Source: Parcubacteria group bacterium | Lineage (GTDB): Bacteria; Patescibacteriota; Minisyncoccia; Minisyncoccales; CG1-02-41-26 | Assembly (NCBI GenBank): GCA_013203565.1 | Contig: JABMPZ010000013.1 | Coordinates: 1 to 5,260 of the forward strand | Length of the DNA stretch: 5,260 nt | Direction: 5' to 3' | Shown here: in pieces, positions 1 to 5,260 of the stretch | Position numbering within the stretch: position 1 is the stretch's first letter | How the letters are laid out: the number at the start of each line of letters is the position of its first letter | Position numbers and translations under genes: made by a program | The notes under the pieces: generated by a model | What the model was told of the DNA's origin: nothing | The model's input: only the letters and a program-made list of their open reading frames with translations | Database searches by the model: none

Positions 1-23
1 AAAGTATAAATATATATTATTCG

Positions 24-54
24 ATTATAAGCCGATCGTCATATTTAGCTGCAA
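24..54 (-). promoter_or_regulatory. Weak promoter candidate reading off the left edge
   Basis: On the minus strand TTGCAG (49-54) and TATAAT (24-29) are 19 nt apart, just beyond the clpB terminator, so they could serve a gene to the left of the window. The spacing is longer than ideal and the region is very AT-rich. Nothing else was seen in 1-76. Confidence 0.25.
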
Positions 55-76
55 GATATTATTTATAAAAAGATAC

Positions 77-132
77 AAAAAAATATGTCGTGAGTATGTC
101 GTGGGCAGACCACGACATAAGACCACGACATA
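77..132 (-). terminator. Probable intrinsic terminator of clpB
   Basis: Starting 19 nt after the clpB stop, the minus strand forms nested stems: an inner perfect 10-bp stem TATGTCGTGG / CCACGACATA (110-119 with 95-104, loop TCTGC) and an outer 9-bp stem TATGTCGTG / CACGACATA (124-132 with 84-92), separated by a small internal loop, then TTTTTTT (77-83). A long stem followed at once by seven Ts fits Rho-independent termination of clpB. The stem has only moderate GC content. Confidence 0.7.
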
Positions 133-141
133 CACGACATA
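84..141. repeat. Five copies of a 9-mer (TATGTCGTG) in both orientations
   Basis: TATGTCGTG occurs on the plus strand at 84-92 and 95-103; its complement CACGACATA occurs at 111-119, 124-132 and 133-141. All five are exact, and the last two abut without spacing. The array supplies the arms of the clpB terminator hairpin but has one arm more than pairing needs, so duplication of a repeat unit is likely. Confidence 0.85.
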
Positions 142-150
142 CGGGATAGG

Positions 151-2844
151 TTACTTCTCCCTTTGTTTTCGTTTCTTAGTGTTTGTTTGTGGTTGATGAA
201 AGGTTACTTTGTTGTTTTTTACATCCACTAAGACACTTCCTTGTTTTTTAAGTTCTCCTGAAATAATCTGAAGGGAGAGTGGGTCTAAGATTAATTTCTG
301 GATTACTCTTTTTAAGGGTCTGGCTCCTAAATTAGGGTCAAAGCCCTTTTCAGACAAATGGTCTCTGAGGGCTTTGGAGATATTGATTTTAATTCCTTTT
401 GATTTGTGTAATCGCTTTTCTACTTTGTCTAACTCTAAATCAACAATCTCGCGTATCTCTGGTTTGCCTAAGTAGTTAAATACAATTGTTTCATCAATTC
501 TATTCAAAAACTCTGGTTTGAATTCGTCTTTTAATGCTTCTTTTATCTTCTCTGTTGTTGCCTGCTTTTTGTTTTCTTTCTTGTTGTTTCCGTTTTCAAA
601 ACCAAGGGGCTGGAGTTCTGAAATAAAGTCAGAGCCCACATTTGATGTCATTATAATAATGGTATTTTTGAAAGAGACGGCTCTTCCTTTGGCGTCTGTT
701 AACCGTCCATCTTCAAAAATCTGTAAGAGTATGTTAAATACCTCAGAATGAGCTTTTTCAATTTCATCAAGTAGAATAACGCTATATGGCCTTCTCCTTA
801 CTTTCTCTGTTAATTGACCTCCTTCTTCATAGCCAACATACCCAGGAGGTGAGCCAATTATCTTACTGGTTGAATACTTTTCCATATATTCAGACATATC
901 CACTCGAATAAGCGCCTTATCTGTATTAAATAGAAAGTCAGCCAAAGCCCGAGCTGTTTCTGTTTTACCAACACCTGTAGCACCTAAAAACATAAACACA
1001 CCCATTGGTTGATTTTCATCAGCAATACCAGCTCTGCCACGCCTTATTGCATTACTTACTGCTGTAATTGCCTCGGTTTGACCAATAACTCTTTGATTTA
1101 GAATATCATCCATTTTCTCAAGCTTTTTGGCTTCTGCTTCAATTAAACGAGTTACAGGAATACCTGTCCACATTGAAACAACATGAGCTATATCTTCTTC
1201 GCCTACTTCTTCTTTCAAAACAGGGTTTGTTTTCTGAAGTGCCTGAAGTTTTTTATCTATTTCTGATAATTGTTTTTTCATCTCTGGGATTTGGCCATAC
1301 TTTAACTCAGCTGCTCTTTCAAGTTGACCTTCTCTTTCTGCTACTTCAACTTGAAAAGACAACGCATCTATTTTCTTTTTCAAGTCCTTAATTTCAAATA
1401 TGATTGATTTTTCAGAACTCCATTTAGCATTAAGAGATTTTTCTTTGTCTTGTAAATCAGCCAAAGTACGAGCTACAACTGCTAAACGCCTCTCTGTTCC
1501 TTTTTCTTTTTCTAAAACCTTTTGTTCTATTTTTAATTTAGTAATTTCATTTCTTAAATTCTCGAGTTCTGGTGGCTCTGACTCTATTTTAAGACGCAAA
1601 GCACTGGCTGCCTCGTCCATTAAGTCAACTGCTTTGTCTGGTAAAAATCTGTCAGTAATATATCTATCAGAAAGCTCTGCAGCTGCTTTTATAGCTGAAT
1701 CAAGAATCTTAACCCCATGATGAAGCTCATACTTCTCTTTAATCCCCCGTAAAATACTGACTGTATCCTCAACATTGGGCTCTGATGTAAAGATTGGTTG
1801 AAATCTCCTTTCTAGGGCAGGGTCTTTTTCAATATACTTTTGATACTCTTTGAGTGTAGTGGCTCCAATTGCTCTTAACTCCCCTCTTGCCAAGGCTGGT
1901 TTTAATAGATTAGAGGCATCAATTGAGCCCTCGGCAGCTCCTGCTCCAATTAGTGTATGTAGTTCATCAATGAATAAGATATAGTGGTCGTCAGCTCTTT
2001 TTATCTCTCTCATAAATGCCTTGAGCCGTGCCTCAAACTCACCTCTGTATTTAGTTCCTGCAATTAAAGAACCTAAATCCAAAGCAATTATCTCTTTGTT
2101 TTTTAATGACTCTGGTACATCTAAACTGATTATCTTTTTAGCTAAACCCTCAACAATAGCTGTTTTACCAACACCTGCTTCACCAATTAAAACAGGGTTG
2201 TTCTTTGTTCTACGACTCAAAACCTGCATAACTCTTTTTATCTCACTCTCTCTGCCAATTACTGGGTCAAGTTTACCTTCTTTGGCTAAGTTAGTAAGGT
2301 TTCTACCGTATTTTTTAATAACCTCAAACTTTGATTCTGGATTGGGGTCGTCAATCTTCTCCCCTCCCCTGATGTCTGATAATTTCTTAATAATTAATTC
2401 TTTAGTAAGAGGTATGCTGGCTTTTGGATTAGTAAATCTAGTGTCTTTCAAAACACCTTGAGCCATTGTTGAAGCAGTTAACAAGGCTAAAAACATATGC
2501 TCTATTGAGATAAAGTCATCTCCCATTTCCATTGCTTGCTGTCTTGCTCCATCTAATACCATACCTAAATCCTGTGTAAGATAAACCTGACCCATAGCTT
2601 GAGGGCCTGTGGTGCCAAGAGGTATTTGCTTGATAGCTTTTTCTGTTTTTCTTTTTAAATCATCAATATCAACTTGTAGATTATTAAGCAAAGTTAAAAC
2701 AATACTGTCTTCTTGAGTTAACAGGGATAATAGAAGATGAAGCGCATCAACCTGTTGCTGTTTTCTTTCGCGAGCCAACCGTTGAGAACGCATCATTGCT
2801 TCCTGTGCTTTGTATGTGAAATCTCCTCCTTGAACAAATGACAT
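151..2844 (-). CDS. clpB: ClpB-type Hsp100 disaggregase with a ClpP-loop-like insertion
   Basis: 897-residue AAA+ unfoldase of the ClpB/Hsp104 family, which in the cytosol threads aggregated proteins through a hexameric pore with DnaK help. Seen: double Clp_N domain (about 5-150); NBD1 with Walker A GEAGVGKT (221-228), pore loop KYRGEF (Tyr266), Walker B FIDE (291-294), arginine fingers R346/R347; a long coiled-coil middle domain (about 412-545) with the ClpB motif [10 protein letters not shown] (Tyr516, equivalent to the E. coli DnaK-contact region); NBD2 with Walker A GATGVGKT (621-628), pore loop GYVGYEEGG (Tyr669), Walker B LLDE (691-694), sensor TSN (733-735), arginine finger R782 and sensor-2 GARPLKR (R842). 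All catalytic residues are present. Family members are usually 850-870 residues; the excess is an insertion at 736-775 carrying LGF (747-749), as in ClpC/ClpA, and a Lys-rich tail. The ATG at 2844 fits the family N-terminus but lacks an upstream Shine-Dalgarno. Stop is TAA. Confidence 0.97.
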   Translation of the reverse strand: MSFVQGGDFTYKAQEAMMRSQRLARERKQQQVDALHLLLSLLTQEDSIVLTLLNNLQVDIDDLKRKTEKAIKQIPLGTTGPQAMGQVYLTQDLGMVLDGARQQAMEMGDDFISIEHMFLALLTASTMAQGVLKDTRFTNPKASIPLTKELIIKKLSDIRGGEKIDDPNPESKFEVIKKYGRNLTNLAKEGKLDPVIGRESEIKRVMQVLSRRTKNNPVLIGEAGVGKTAIVEGLAKKIISLDVPESLKNKEIIALDLGSLIAGTKYRGEFEARLKAFMREIKRADDHYILFIDELHTLIGAGAAEGSIDASNLLKPALARGELRAIGATTLKEYQKYIEKDPALERRFQPIFTSEPNVEDTVSILRGIKEKYELHHGVKILDSAIKAAAELSDRYITDRFLPDKAVDLMDEAASALRLKIESEPPELENLRNEITKLKIEQKVLEKEKGTERRLAVVARTLADLQDKEKSLNAKWSSEKSIIFEIKDLKKKIDALSFQVEVAEREGQLERAAELKYGQIPEMKKQLSEIDKKLQALQKTNPVLKEEVGEEDIAHVVSMWTGIPVTRLIEAEAKKLEKMDDILNQRVIGQTEAITAVSNAIRRGRAGIADENQPMGVFMFLGATGVGKTETARALADFLFNTDKALIRVDMSEYMEKYSTSKIIGSPPGYVGYEEGGQLTEKVRRRPYSVILLDEIEKAHSEVFNILLQIFEDGRLTDAKGRAVSFKNTIIIMTSNVGSDFISELQPLGFENGNNKKENKKQATTEKIKEALKDEFKPEFLNRIDETIVFNYLGKPEIREIVDLELDKVEKRLHKSKGIKINISKALRDHLSEKGFDPNLGARPLKRVIQKLILDPLSLQIISGELKKQGSVLVDVKNNKVTFHQPQTNTKKRKQREK

Positions 2845-2960
2845 AGATTTAATTTTTACTCAAGAGCATAGGCTCTCGTAAGCTCGATTACTCACTAACG
2901 ATTTCCTATAACCCACTCACGCCCTCGCTTCGCTCGGGCTCAAAATTCAATTAAAACCGA
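2845..2960 (-). promoter_or_regulatory. Probable clpB 5' leader with small hairpins
   Basis: No gene was found in this stretch. On the minus strand it holds a GC-rich hairpin (2921-2939) in otherwise AT-rich sequence, a 5-bp stem AGAGC/GCTCT with loop CTAT (2863-2876), and two exact copies of GTGAGT 25 nt apart plus a TTGAGT nearer the gene. It ends AAATCT just before the clpB ATG, without a Shine-Dalgarno. The length and the clustering of hairpins suggest a structured leader, possibly temperature- or translation-responsive, but I do not recognise a known RNA family. Confidence 0.35.
2921..2939 (-). repeat. Mirror-symmetric hairpin GCCC-GAGCGAAGCGA-GGGC
   Basis: On the minus strand this 19-mer can fold as four G-C pairs (GCCC/GGGC), a tandem G.A/A.G mismatch step, two more G-C pairs and a GAA triloop. 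Its core GAGCGAAGCGAG reads the same forwards and backwards on one strand (mirror symmetry). There is no T tract, so it is not an intrinsic terminator. Confidence 0.5.
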
Positions 2961-2966
2961 TATTTT

Positions 2967-2995
2967 ATAATACAATAAAATAAGGCTGGAAGCAA
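2967..2995 (-). promoter_or_regulatory. Predicted promoter of clpB
   Basis: On the minus strand TTGCTT (2990-2995) and TATTAT (2967-2972) are 17 nt apart, followed by AAAATATC. Transcription would start near 2960, giving a leader of about 116 nt. The -35 match is only TTG, so strength is uncertain. I looked for heat-shock control sites and found no CIRCE element, CtsR operator or sigma-32-type promoter; a CTTGAGT at 2857-2863 matches one half of an HspR HAIR box but the partner half is absent. Confidence 0.42.
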
Positions 2996-3070
2996 GTGCG
3001 CCCCCGACCCCTATATCTAATGCTCTTCTCGTTCTGGCTCTTCTTTGACGTCATTATCTCCTTTTAGTCG

Positions 3071-3181
3071 TCAATTTACTTCCCTTACACGCTGAATAGT
3101 ATAAATGATATAAGCTACAATAAGTAGGGACAGTAACAAAAACAGGGTATTCAGTAACCAACCAGACAACAATTCACTCAT
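3071..3181 (-). CDS. Small single-pass membrane protein (36 aa)
   Basis: 36-residue hypothetical protein: an N-terminal MSELLSG, one hydrophobic helix (about 8-29, WLLNTLFLLLSLLIVAYIIY) and a short charged end QRVREVN. Reality is supported by the best ribosome binding site in the window, AAGGAGG at 3187-3193 with 5 nt to the ATG, and by a hydrophobic stretch long enough to cross a membrane. By the positive-inside rule the Arg-containing C-terminus would face the cytoplasm. The frame ends in TGA, yet stays open for 17 more codons to TAG at 3017-3019, giving a strongly charged tail (RLKGDNDVKEEPEREEH); either a base change created the TGA or the tail is untranslated. It lies 60 bp after the toxin gene and could be co-transcribed with it. 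Function is unknown; a small membrane-stress or regulatory peptide is only a guess. Confidence 0.68.
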   Translation of the reverse strand: MSELLSGWLLNTLFLLLSLLIVAYIIYTIQRVREVN

Positions 3182-3186
3182 TTTAT

Positions 3187-3193
3187 CCTCCTT
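3187..3193 (-). promoter_or_regulatory. Strong Shine-Dalgarno of the small membrane protein
   Basis: The minus strand reads AAGGAGG followed by ATAAA and the ATG at 3181. This is the only canonical ribosome binding site at normal spacing in front of a gene in the window, and it fixes the start of the 36-residue frame. Confidence 0.8.
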
Positions 3194-3199
3194 TATTGG

Positions 3200-3240
3200 T
3201 TATGCTTCTTTTATGTATTCTACTCGTTTGGATAGCATAA
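3200..3240. repeat. Inverted repeat between toxin and small-protein genes
   Basis: TTATGCT at 3200-3206 and its exact complement AGCATAA at 3234-3240 are separated by 27 nt. The arms are AT-rich and no T tract follows on either strand, so it is a poor intrinsic terminator. It may be a weak RNA stem or chance. Confidence 0.35.
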
Positions 3241-3241
3241 A

Positions 3242-3490
3242 TTATTGGTAATGATTATTTACATCAATAATTTCAATAATGTTTTTGTCTCGAAAAAGAA
3301 AAATGGCTCGATATTTTTTATCAAGCCGGAAACTCCAAATTTTCATACTCTTAGGCTCAAGTAACTCAGTTTCCAAGCTTGGATGAAAAAGATTATTATT
3401 AAGAAGTTGTTTTTGTTTTTCAAATTTCTTTTTCAATCCCCTCTTCTCTAAGTACTTTCTTATATCATTGTGAAGAGGTAAAATTTTCAT
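3242..3490 (-). CDS. RelE/ParE-superfamily toxin
   Basis: 82-residue basic protein with the small RelE/ParE fold pattern: a Lys/Arg-rich helical N-terminal half (RKYLEKRGLKKKFEKQKQLL, 11-30), the family segment HPSLETELLEP (36-46), a core strand pair WSFRLDKKYRAIFLFRD (52-68) and a terminal strand IIEIIDVNNHYQ. RelE and YoeB-like members cleave mRNA in the ribosomal A site, using a core arginine and C-terminal His/Tyr; Arg61, His80 and Tyr81 are the matching candidates here. ParE members instead poison gyrase, and sequence reading alone does not settle which applies, although the HY ending favours an RNase. The start is fixed by the ATGA overlap with the antitoxin gene, and no separate Shine-Dalgarno is seen. 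The frame is intact with a TAA stop, so the toxin appears functional. It sits between htrA and clpB. Confidence 0.88.
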   Translation of the reverse strand: MKILPLHNDIRKYLEKRGLKKKFEKQKQLLNNNLFHPSLETELLEPKSMKIWSFRLDKKYRAIFLFRDKNIIEIIDVNNHYQ

Positions 3491-3726
3491 TTCTGTTCTG
3501 TTTTAAAATAACTAGATCTATTTAATCCTTTTTCTAAACTACGGAGAAAAGGAGTATTATAAAGTTTTGTTGCGCGAAAACTTTCTACAACTTCTTTTAC
3601 ATCACTTGTAGGTGGTGAAGAAAAAATACTACCTTTTTTTTGAATTATACGGGCTAAATAGTCATACCTTAGAGCCCTTTCCACCAAATTTTGATATTCT
3701 TTTTTTGAAACAGTTATTGTATCCAT
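3487..3726 (-). CDS. Putative antitoxin of a type II toxin-antitoxin pair
   Basis: 79-residue, charged, soluble protein directly upstream of a RelE/ParE-like toxin gene and overlapping it by 4 nt (ATGA, 3487-3490), so the two are probably translationally coupled. The N-terminus (TITVSKKEYQNLVERALRYD) looks like a short strand followed by an amphipathic helix, which could dimerise and bind DNA; the middle (SPPTSDVKEVVESF) and the C-terminal part ending LRSLEKGLNRSSYF would be the toxin-wrapping region. I do not recognise it confidently as RelB, Phd/YefM or MetJ/Arc type, so the role rests on gene order, size and overlap. If it follows the usual pattern it represses its own promoter, and a palindrome at 3755-3769 covers the predicted -35 box. 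No Shine-Dalgarno precedes the ATG, which lies about 7 nt after a -10 box, suggesting a leaderless message. Stop is TGA. Confidence 0.75.
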   Translation of the reverse strand: MDTITVSKKEYQNLVERALRYDYLARIIQKKGSIFSSPPTSDVKEVVESFRATKLYNTPFLRSLEKGLNRSSYFKTEQK

Positions 3727-3733
3727 ATATTAT

Positions 3734-3762
3734 ATAATAACAAATTACAAATATAAAATCAA
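3734..3762 (-). promoter_or_regulatory. Predicted sigma-70-type promoter of the toxin-antitoxin operon
   Basis: On the minus strand TTGATT (3757-3762) and TATTAT (3734-3739) are separated by exactly 17 nt. The -10 box ends 7 nt before the antitoxin ATG (3726), so transcription would begin at or next to the start codon and the message would be leaderless, in agreement with the missing Shine-Dalgarno. An overlapping TATAAT (3729-3734) lies only 2 nt from the ATG and would start transcription inside the gene, so TATTAT is preferred. The surroundings are very AT-rich, which lowers specificity. Confidence 0.55.
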
Positions 3763-3769
3763 TGATTTT
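3755..3769. promoter_or_regulatory. Palindrome over the -35 box, candidate antitoxin operator
   Basis: AAAATCA, one central A, then TGATTTT form a perfect 7+7 inverted repeat (3755-3769) enclosing the predicted -35 hexamer. A further half-site occurs one helical turn away: TGATTTTTT appears at 3763-3771 and again at 3774-3782, an 11-nt period. Autorepression by the antitoxin at such a site is typical of type II systems; binding here is inferred. The same bases could form a weak AT-only hairpin at the end of the htrA message. Confidence 0.45.
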
Positions 3770-3787
3770 TTCTTGATTTTTTCATGC

Positions 3788-5242
3788 TTACTCCTCACTA
3801 GTAATTTCCCCCAAAACAGCTGTTTTTATTATTTCTTCTCTATCTCTTAAAATCAACAACACAATACTATCACTTGGTCTGTACTTTTGCAATATATCAC
3901 CAAGGGAATTATCAGAATCAACCTTAATATTATTAACCTCCAAGATTATATCCCCTGACTTAAGACCTGCCTTGTCAGCTCCTGAACCCGGAGCAACCCC
4001 TGGCTCTGCTAATGTGCCTCCTGCAATTAAACTGCCATAACTAACAGGTAAATCCTCTGCTTCTTTTAATTCTGGAGTTATTTCCATATGACGCACACCC
4101 AAGAATGCATAAACAATTTTGCCATAAAGCCGTACATCTTCTATTCCTTTCTTTGCCCTACCTGATGGGATAGCAAAGCCAATACTCTGGGCTCCTTCTG
4201 CCATAGCAACATTAACTCCAATAACCTCACCTCTTAGATTAAGTAATGGCCCTCCAGAGTTTCCTTTATTTATTGCTGTATCAGTTTGCAAAATATCTGT
4301 TAGGGTTTCACTTATACCTCCCCCTGATGCTGTGATGGTTCTCCCCTCTCCTGATATTACACCAACAGAAACAGTATTACGAAACTCTCCTAAGGCATAT
4401 CCAATAGCTACCACTGTTTGACCTATTTGTATAGCTGATGAGTCACCTAACTCTACTGTTGGAAATTGTTTTTGAATAATCCCACCACTTGAATCAAGAG
4501 TGTTTTCTCTTTCTATTTTTAATATAGCTAAATCTTGAAAAGGGTCTCGGGCTAAGACAGTAGCTGGATAATCATTTCCTTCGTTGGTTATAACAGTAAA
4601 GAAGGCGTCTTTGTCTGAAACAACATGCTTGTTTGTAATCACTAACCCATCAGACGATACAATAAAGCCCGTGCCACCCCCGACTCTCTGCTTTTCTGTG
4701 CCATTCTGCCTTTGTCTTGGTACCCTCACGCCAAAACCAAATACATCTATATAGTCCTCATAATAAACCTCATAAACAGGCACTTCTTTAATTATAATAA
4801 TACTGACAACTGCTGGTGATGCCTGTTTTACAACATTAATTACTGCTTGTTCTTGTGAAACAACGGGAGAATATTTCTCTGTTTTATCAGGAATTGTTTC
4901 TACTGTAACTTCTGGCTCATTTAATAAATATGCTAAATCAAAATTAGACAAAGATGGAAAGTATACCTCAAGAGTATCAACTACATTAATCACATGTCCC
5001 TTTATTTCATCCCCATAAAAATGCCCGCCATACATACCAAGCACATAGATAACAAGAACAAAACCAACAAGAAACGACCTATTTAAATCAATTCTTTTAC
5101 TTCTTTGTGTTCTTGTTTCTTTTTCATTATTAAAAAAGCTGGAGACATCTCTTTTCAGAAACTCACCAACATCTTTCAAAAACGAGCCAACATCAGCGCT
5201 TGCTATTTTATACAGTTTTGATTGTTTATTAATACCCAACAT
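3788..5242 (-). CDS. Membrane-anchored HtrA/Deg-type serine protease, one PDZ domain
   Basis: 484-residue trypsin-fold protease of the HtrA/DegP/DegS family, which degrades or senses misfolded proteins outside the cytoplasmic membrane. Seen: a basic, polar N-terminus (1-55), one membrane segment (about 56-77, preceded by RSKR, so N-in with the protease outside), a linker to about 130, then the protease domain. The catalytic triad is His206 (TNKHVV), Asp237 (DPFQDLAILK) and Ser329 (GNSGGP); SIGFAIP (353-359) is the usual substrate-pocket strand. A single PDZ domain follows (about 379-478) with carboxylate-binding FLGV (380-383) and AGLKSGDIILEVN. The short LA loop (155-190) is Tyr-rich. The architecture is DegS-like, but many single-PDZ HtrAs share it, so no symbol is given. 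The start sits 18 nt from the window edge in AT-rich sequence without a Shine-Dalgarno; a start further upstream cannot be excluded. Stop is TAA; no convincing GC-rich terminator follows. Confidence 0.95.
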   Translation of the reverse strand: MLGINKQSKLYKIASADVGSFLKDVGEFLKRDVSSFFNNEKETRTQRSKRIDLNRSFLVGFVLVIYVLGMYGGHFYGDEIKGHVINVVDTLEVYFPSLSNFDLAYLLNEPEVTVETIPDKTEKYSPVVSQEQAVINVVKQASPAVVSIIIIKEVPVYEVYYEDYIDVFGFGVRVPRQRQNGTEKQRVGGGTGFIVSSDGLVITNKHVVSDKDAFFTVITNEGNDYPATVLARDPFQDLAILKIERENTLDSSGGIIQKQFPTVELGDSSAIQIGQTVVAIGYALGEFRNTVSVGVISGEGRTITASGGGISETLTDILQTDTAINKGNSGGPLLNLRGEVIGVNVAMAEGAQSIGFAIPSGRAKKGIEDVRLYGKIVYAFLGVRHMEITPELKEAEDLPVSYGSLIAGGTLAEPGVAPGSGADKAGLKSGDIILEVNNIKVDSDNSLGDILQKYRPSDSIVLLILRDREEIIKTAVLGEITSEE

Positions 5243-5260
5243 AAATATAGTTTTTTATTT

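Noticed and set aside
77..141. CRISPR array or replication iterons
   Set aside because: The units are 9 nt, in both orientations, with irregular spacers of 0-7 nt and a T7 tract next to a gene end; this fits a terminator or inverted-repeat cluster far better.
2021..2461. Open frame of 146 codons on the plus strand inside clpB
   Set aside because: It is antisense to the well-conserved NBD1 and linker of ClpB and its translation resembles no protein family; it is a reading-frame shadow. The same holds for plus-strand frames at 518-751, 1173-1391 and 1400-1720.
2855..2880. HAIR, CIRCE or CtsR heat-shock operator before clpB
   Set aside because: Only a single half-site CTTGAGT of the HAIR consensus is present, with no matching half at the correct spacing; no CIRCE or CtsR repeat was found.
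2965..3054. 29-codon minus-strand frame starting at ATG 3054 after AAGGAG
   Set aside because: The Shine-Dalgarno-like bases are only 3 nt from the ATG, the peptide has no recognisable character, and the frame runs through the predicted clpB promoter. It is kept only as an alternative reading of the region after the small protein's TGA.
3017..3181. UGA as a glycine codon (genetic code 25)
   Set aside because: clpB and htrA contain dozens of glycines, all encoded by GGN with no in-frame UGA, and the antitoxin ends with UGA in a typical ATGA overlap. UGA is a stop in this genome.
3200..3238. 12-codon minus-strand frame (MLSKRVEYIKEA)
   Set aside because: Too short, with no ribosome binding site; its ends coincide with the arms of an inverted repeat, which explains the bases equally well.
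3755..3782. Intrinsic terminator of htrA
   Set aside because: The possible stem is almost entirely A-T, with either a tiny or a 10-nt loop and an interrupted T tract; the promoter and operator reading is better supported.

Overview
The window is AT-rich bacterial DNA, and every gene I can support lies on the minus strand. Read in the direction of transcription (right to left), the order is: a membrane-anchored HtrA/DegP-type serine protease (3788-5242); a two-gene toxin-antitoxin pair with a RelE/ParE-fold toxin (3242-3726); a tiny single-pass membrane protein (3071-3181); and a full-length ClpB-type Hsp100 disaggregase (151-2844). No rRNA, tRNA, CRISPR array or transposase was seen.

The low GC content, compact layout, near absence of Shine-Dalgarno sites before the main genes, and the style of the HtrA and toxin-antitoxin proteins suggest a Candidate Phyla Radiation (Patescibacteria) bacterium. 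That is inference from overall character; the window holds no phylogenetic marker. UGA behaves as a normal stop, because the two long genes contain no in-frame UGA despite many glycines, so the glycine-UGA code of some Patescibacteria does not apply.

Region by region: 1-76 is AT-rich with no gene. 77-141 is a hairpin array built from five copies of one 9-mer and ending in a T7 tract, probably the clpB terminator. 151-2844 is clpB. 2845-3016 holds a probable clpB promoter and a roughly 116-nt leader with small hairpins. 3017-3181 carries the small membrane protein, whose frame stays open past its UGA stop. 3182-3241 is a short spacer with an inverted repeat and a strong ribosome binding site. 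3242-3726 is the toxin-antitoxin operon, joined by an ATGA overlap. 3727-3787 holds its promoter and a palindrome over the -35 box. 3788-5242 is htrA, whose own upstream region is almost entirely outside the window.

The theme is protein quality control: an envelope protease and a cytosolic disaggregase flank a toxin-antitoxin module. The most unusual points are a ClpP-docking-type tripeptide (LGF) and its insertion inside a protein that otherwise has a full ClpB middle domain; the five-copy 9-mer terminator; the small protein's possible read-through tail; and a toxin-antitoxin promoter placed to give a leaderless transcript.
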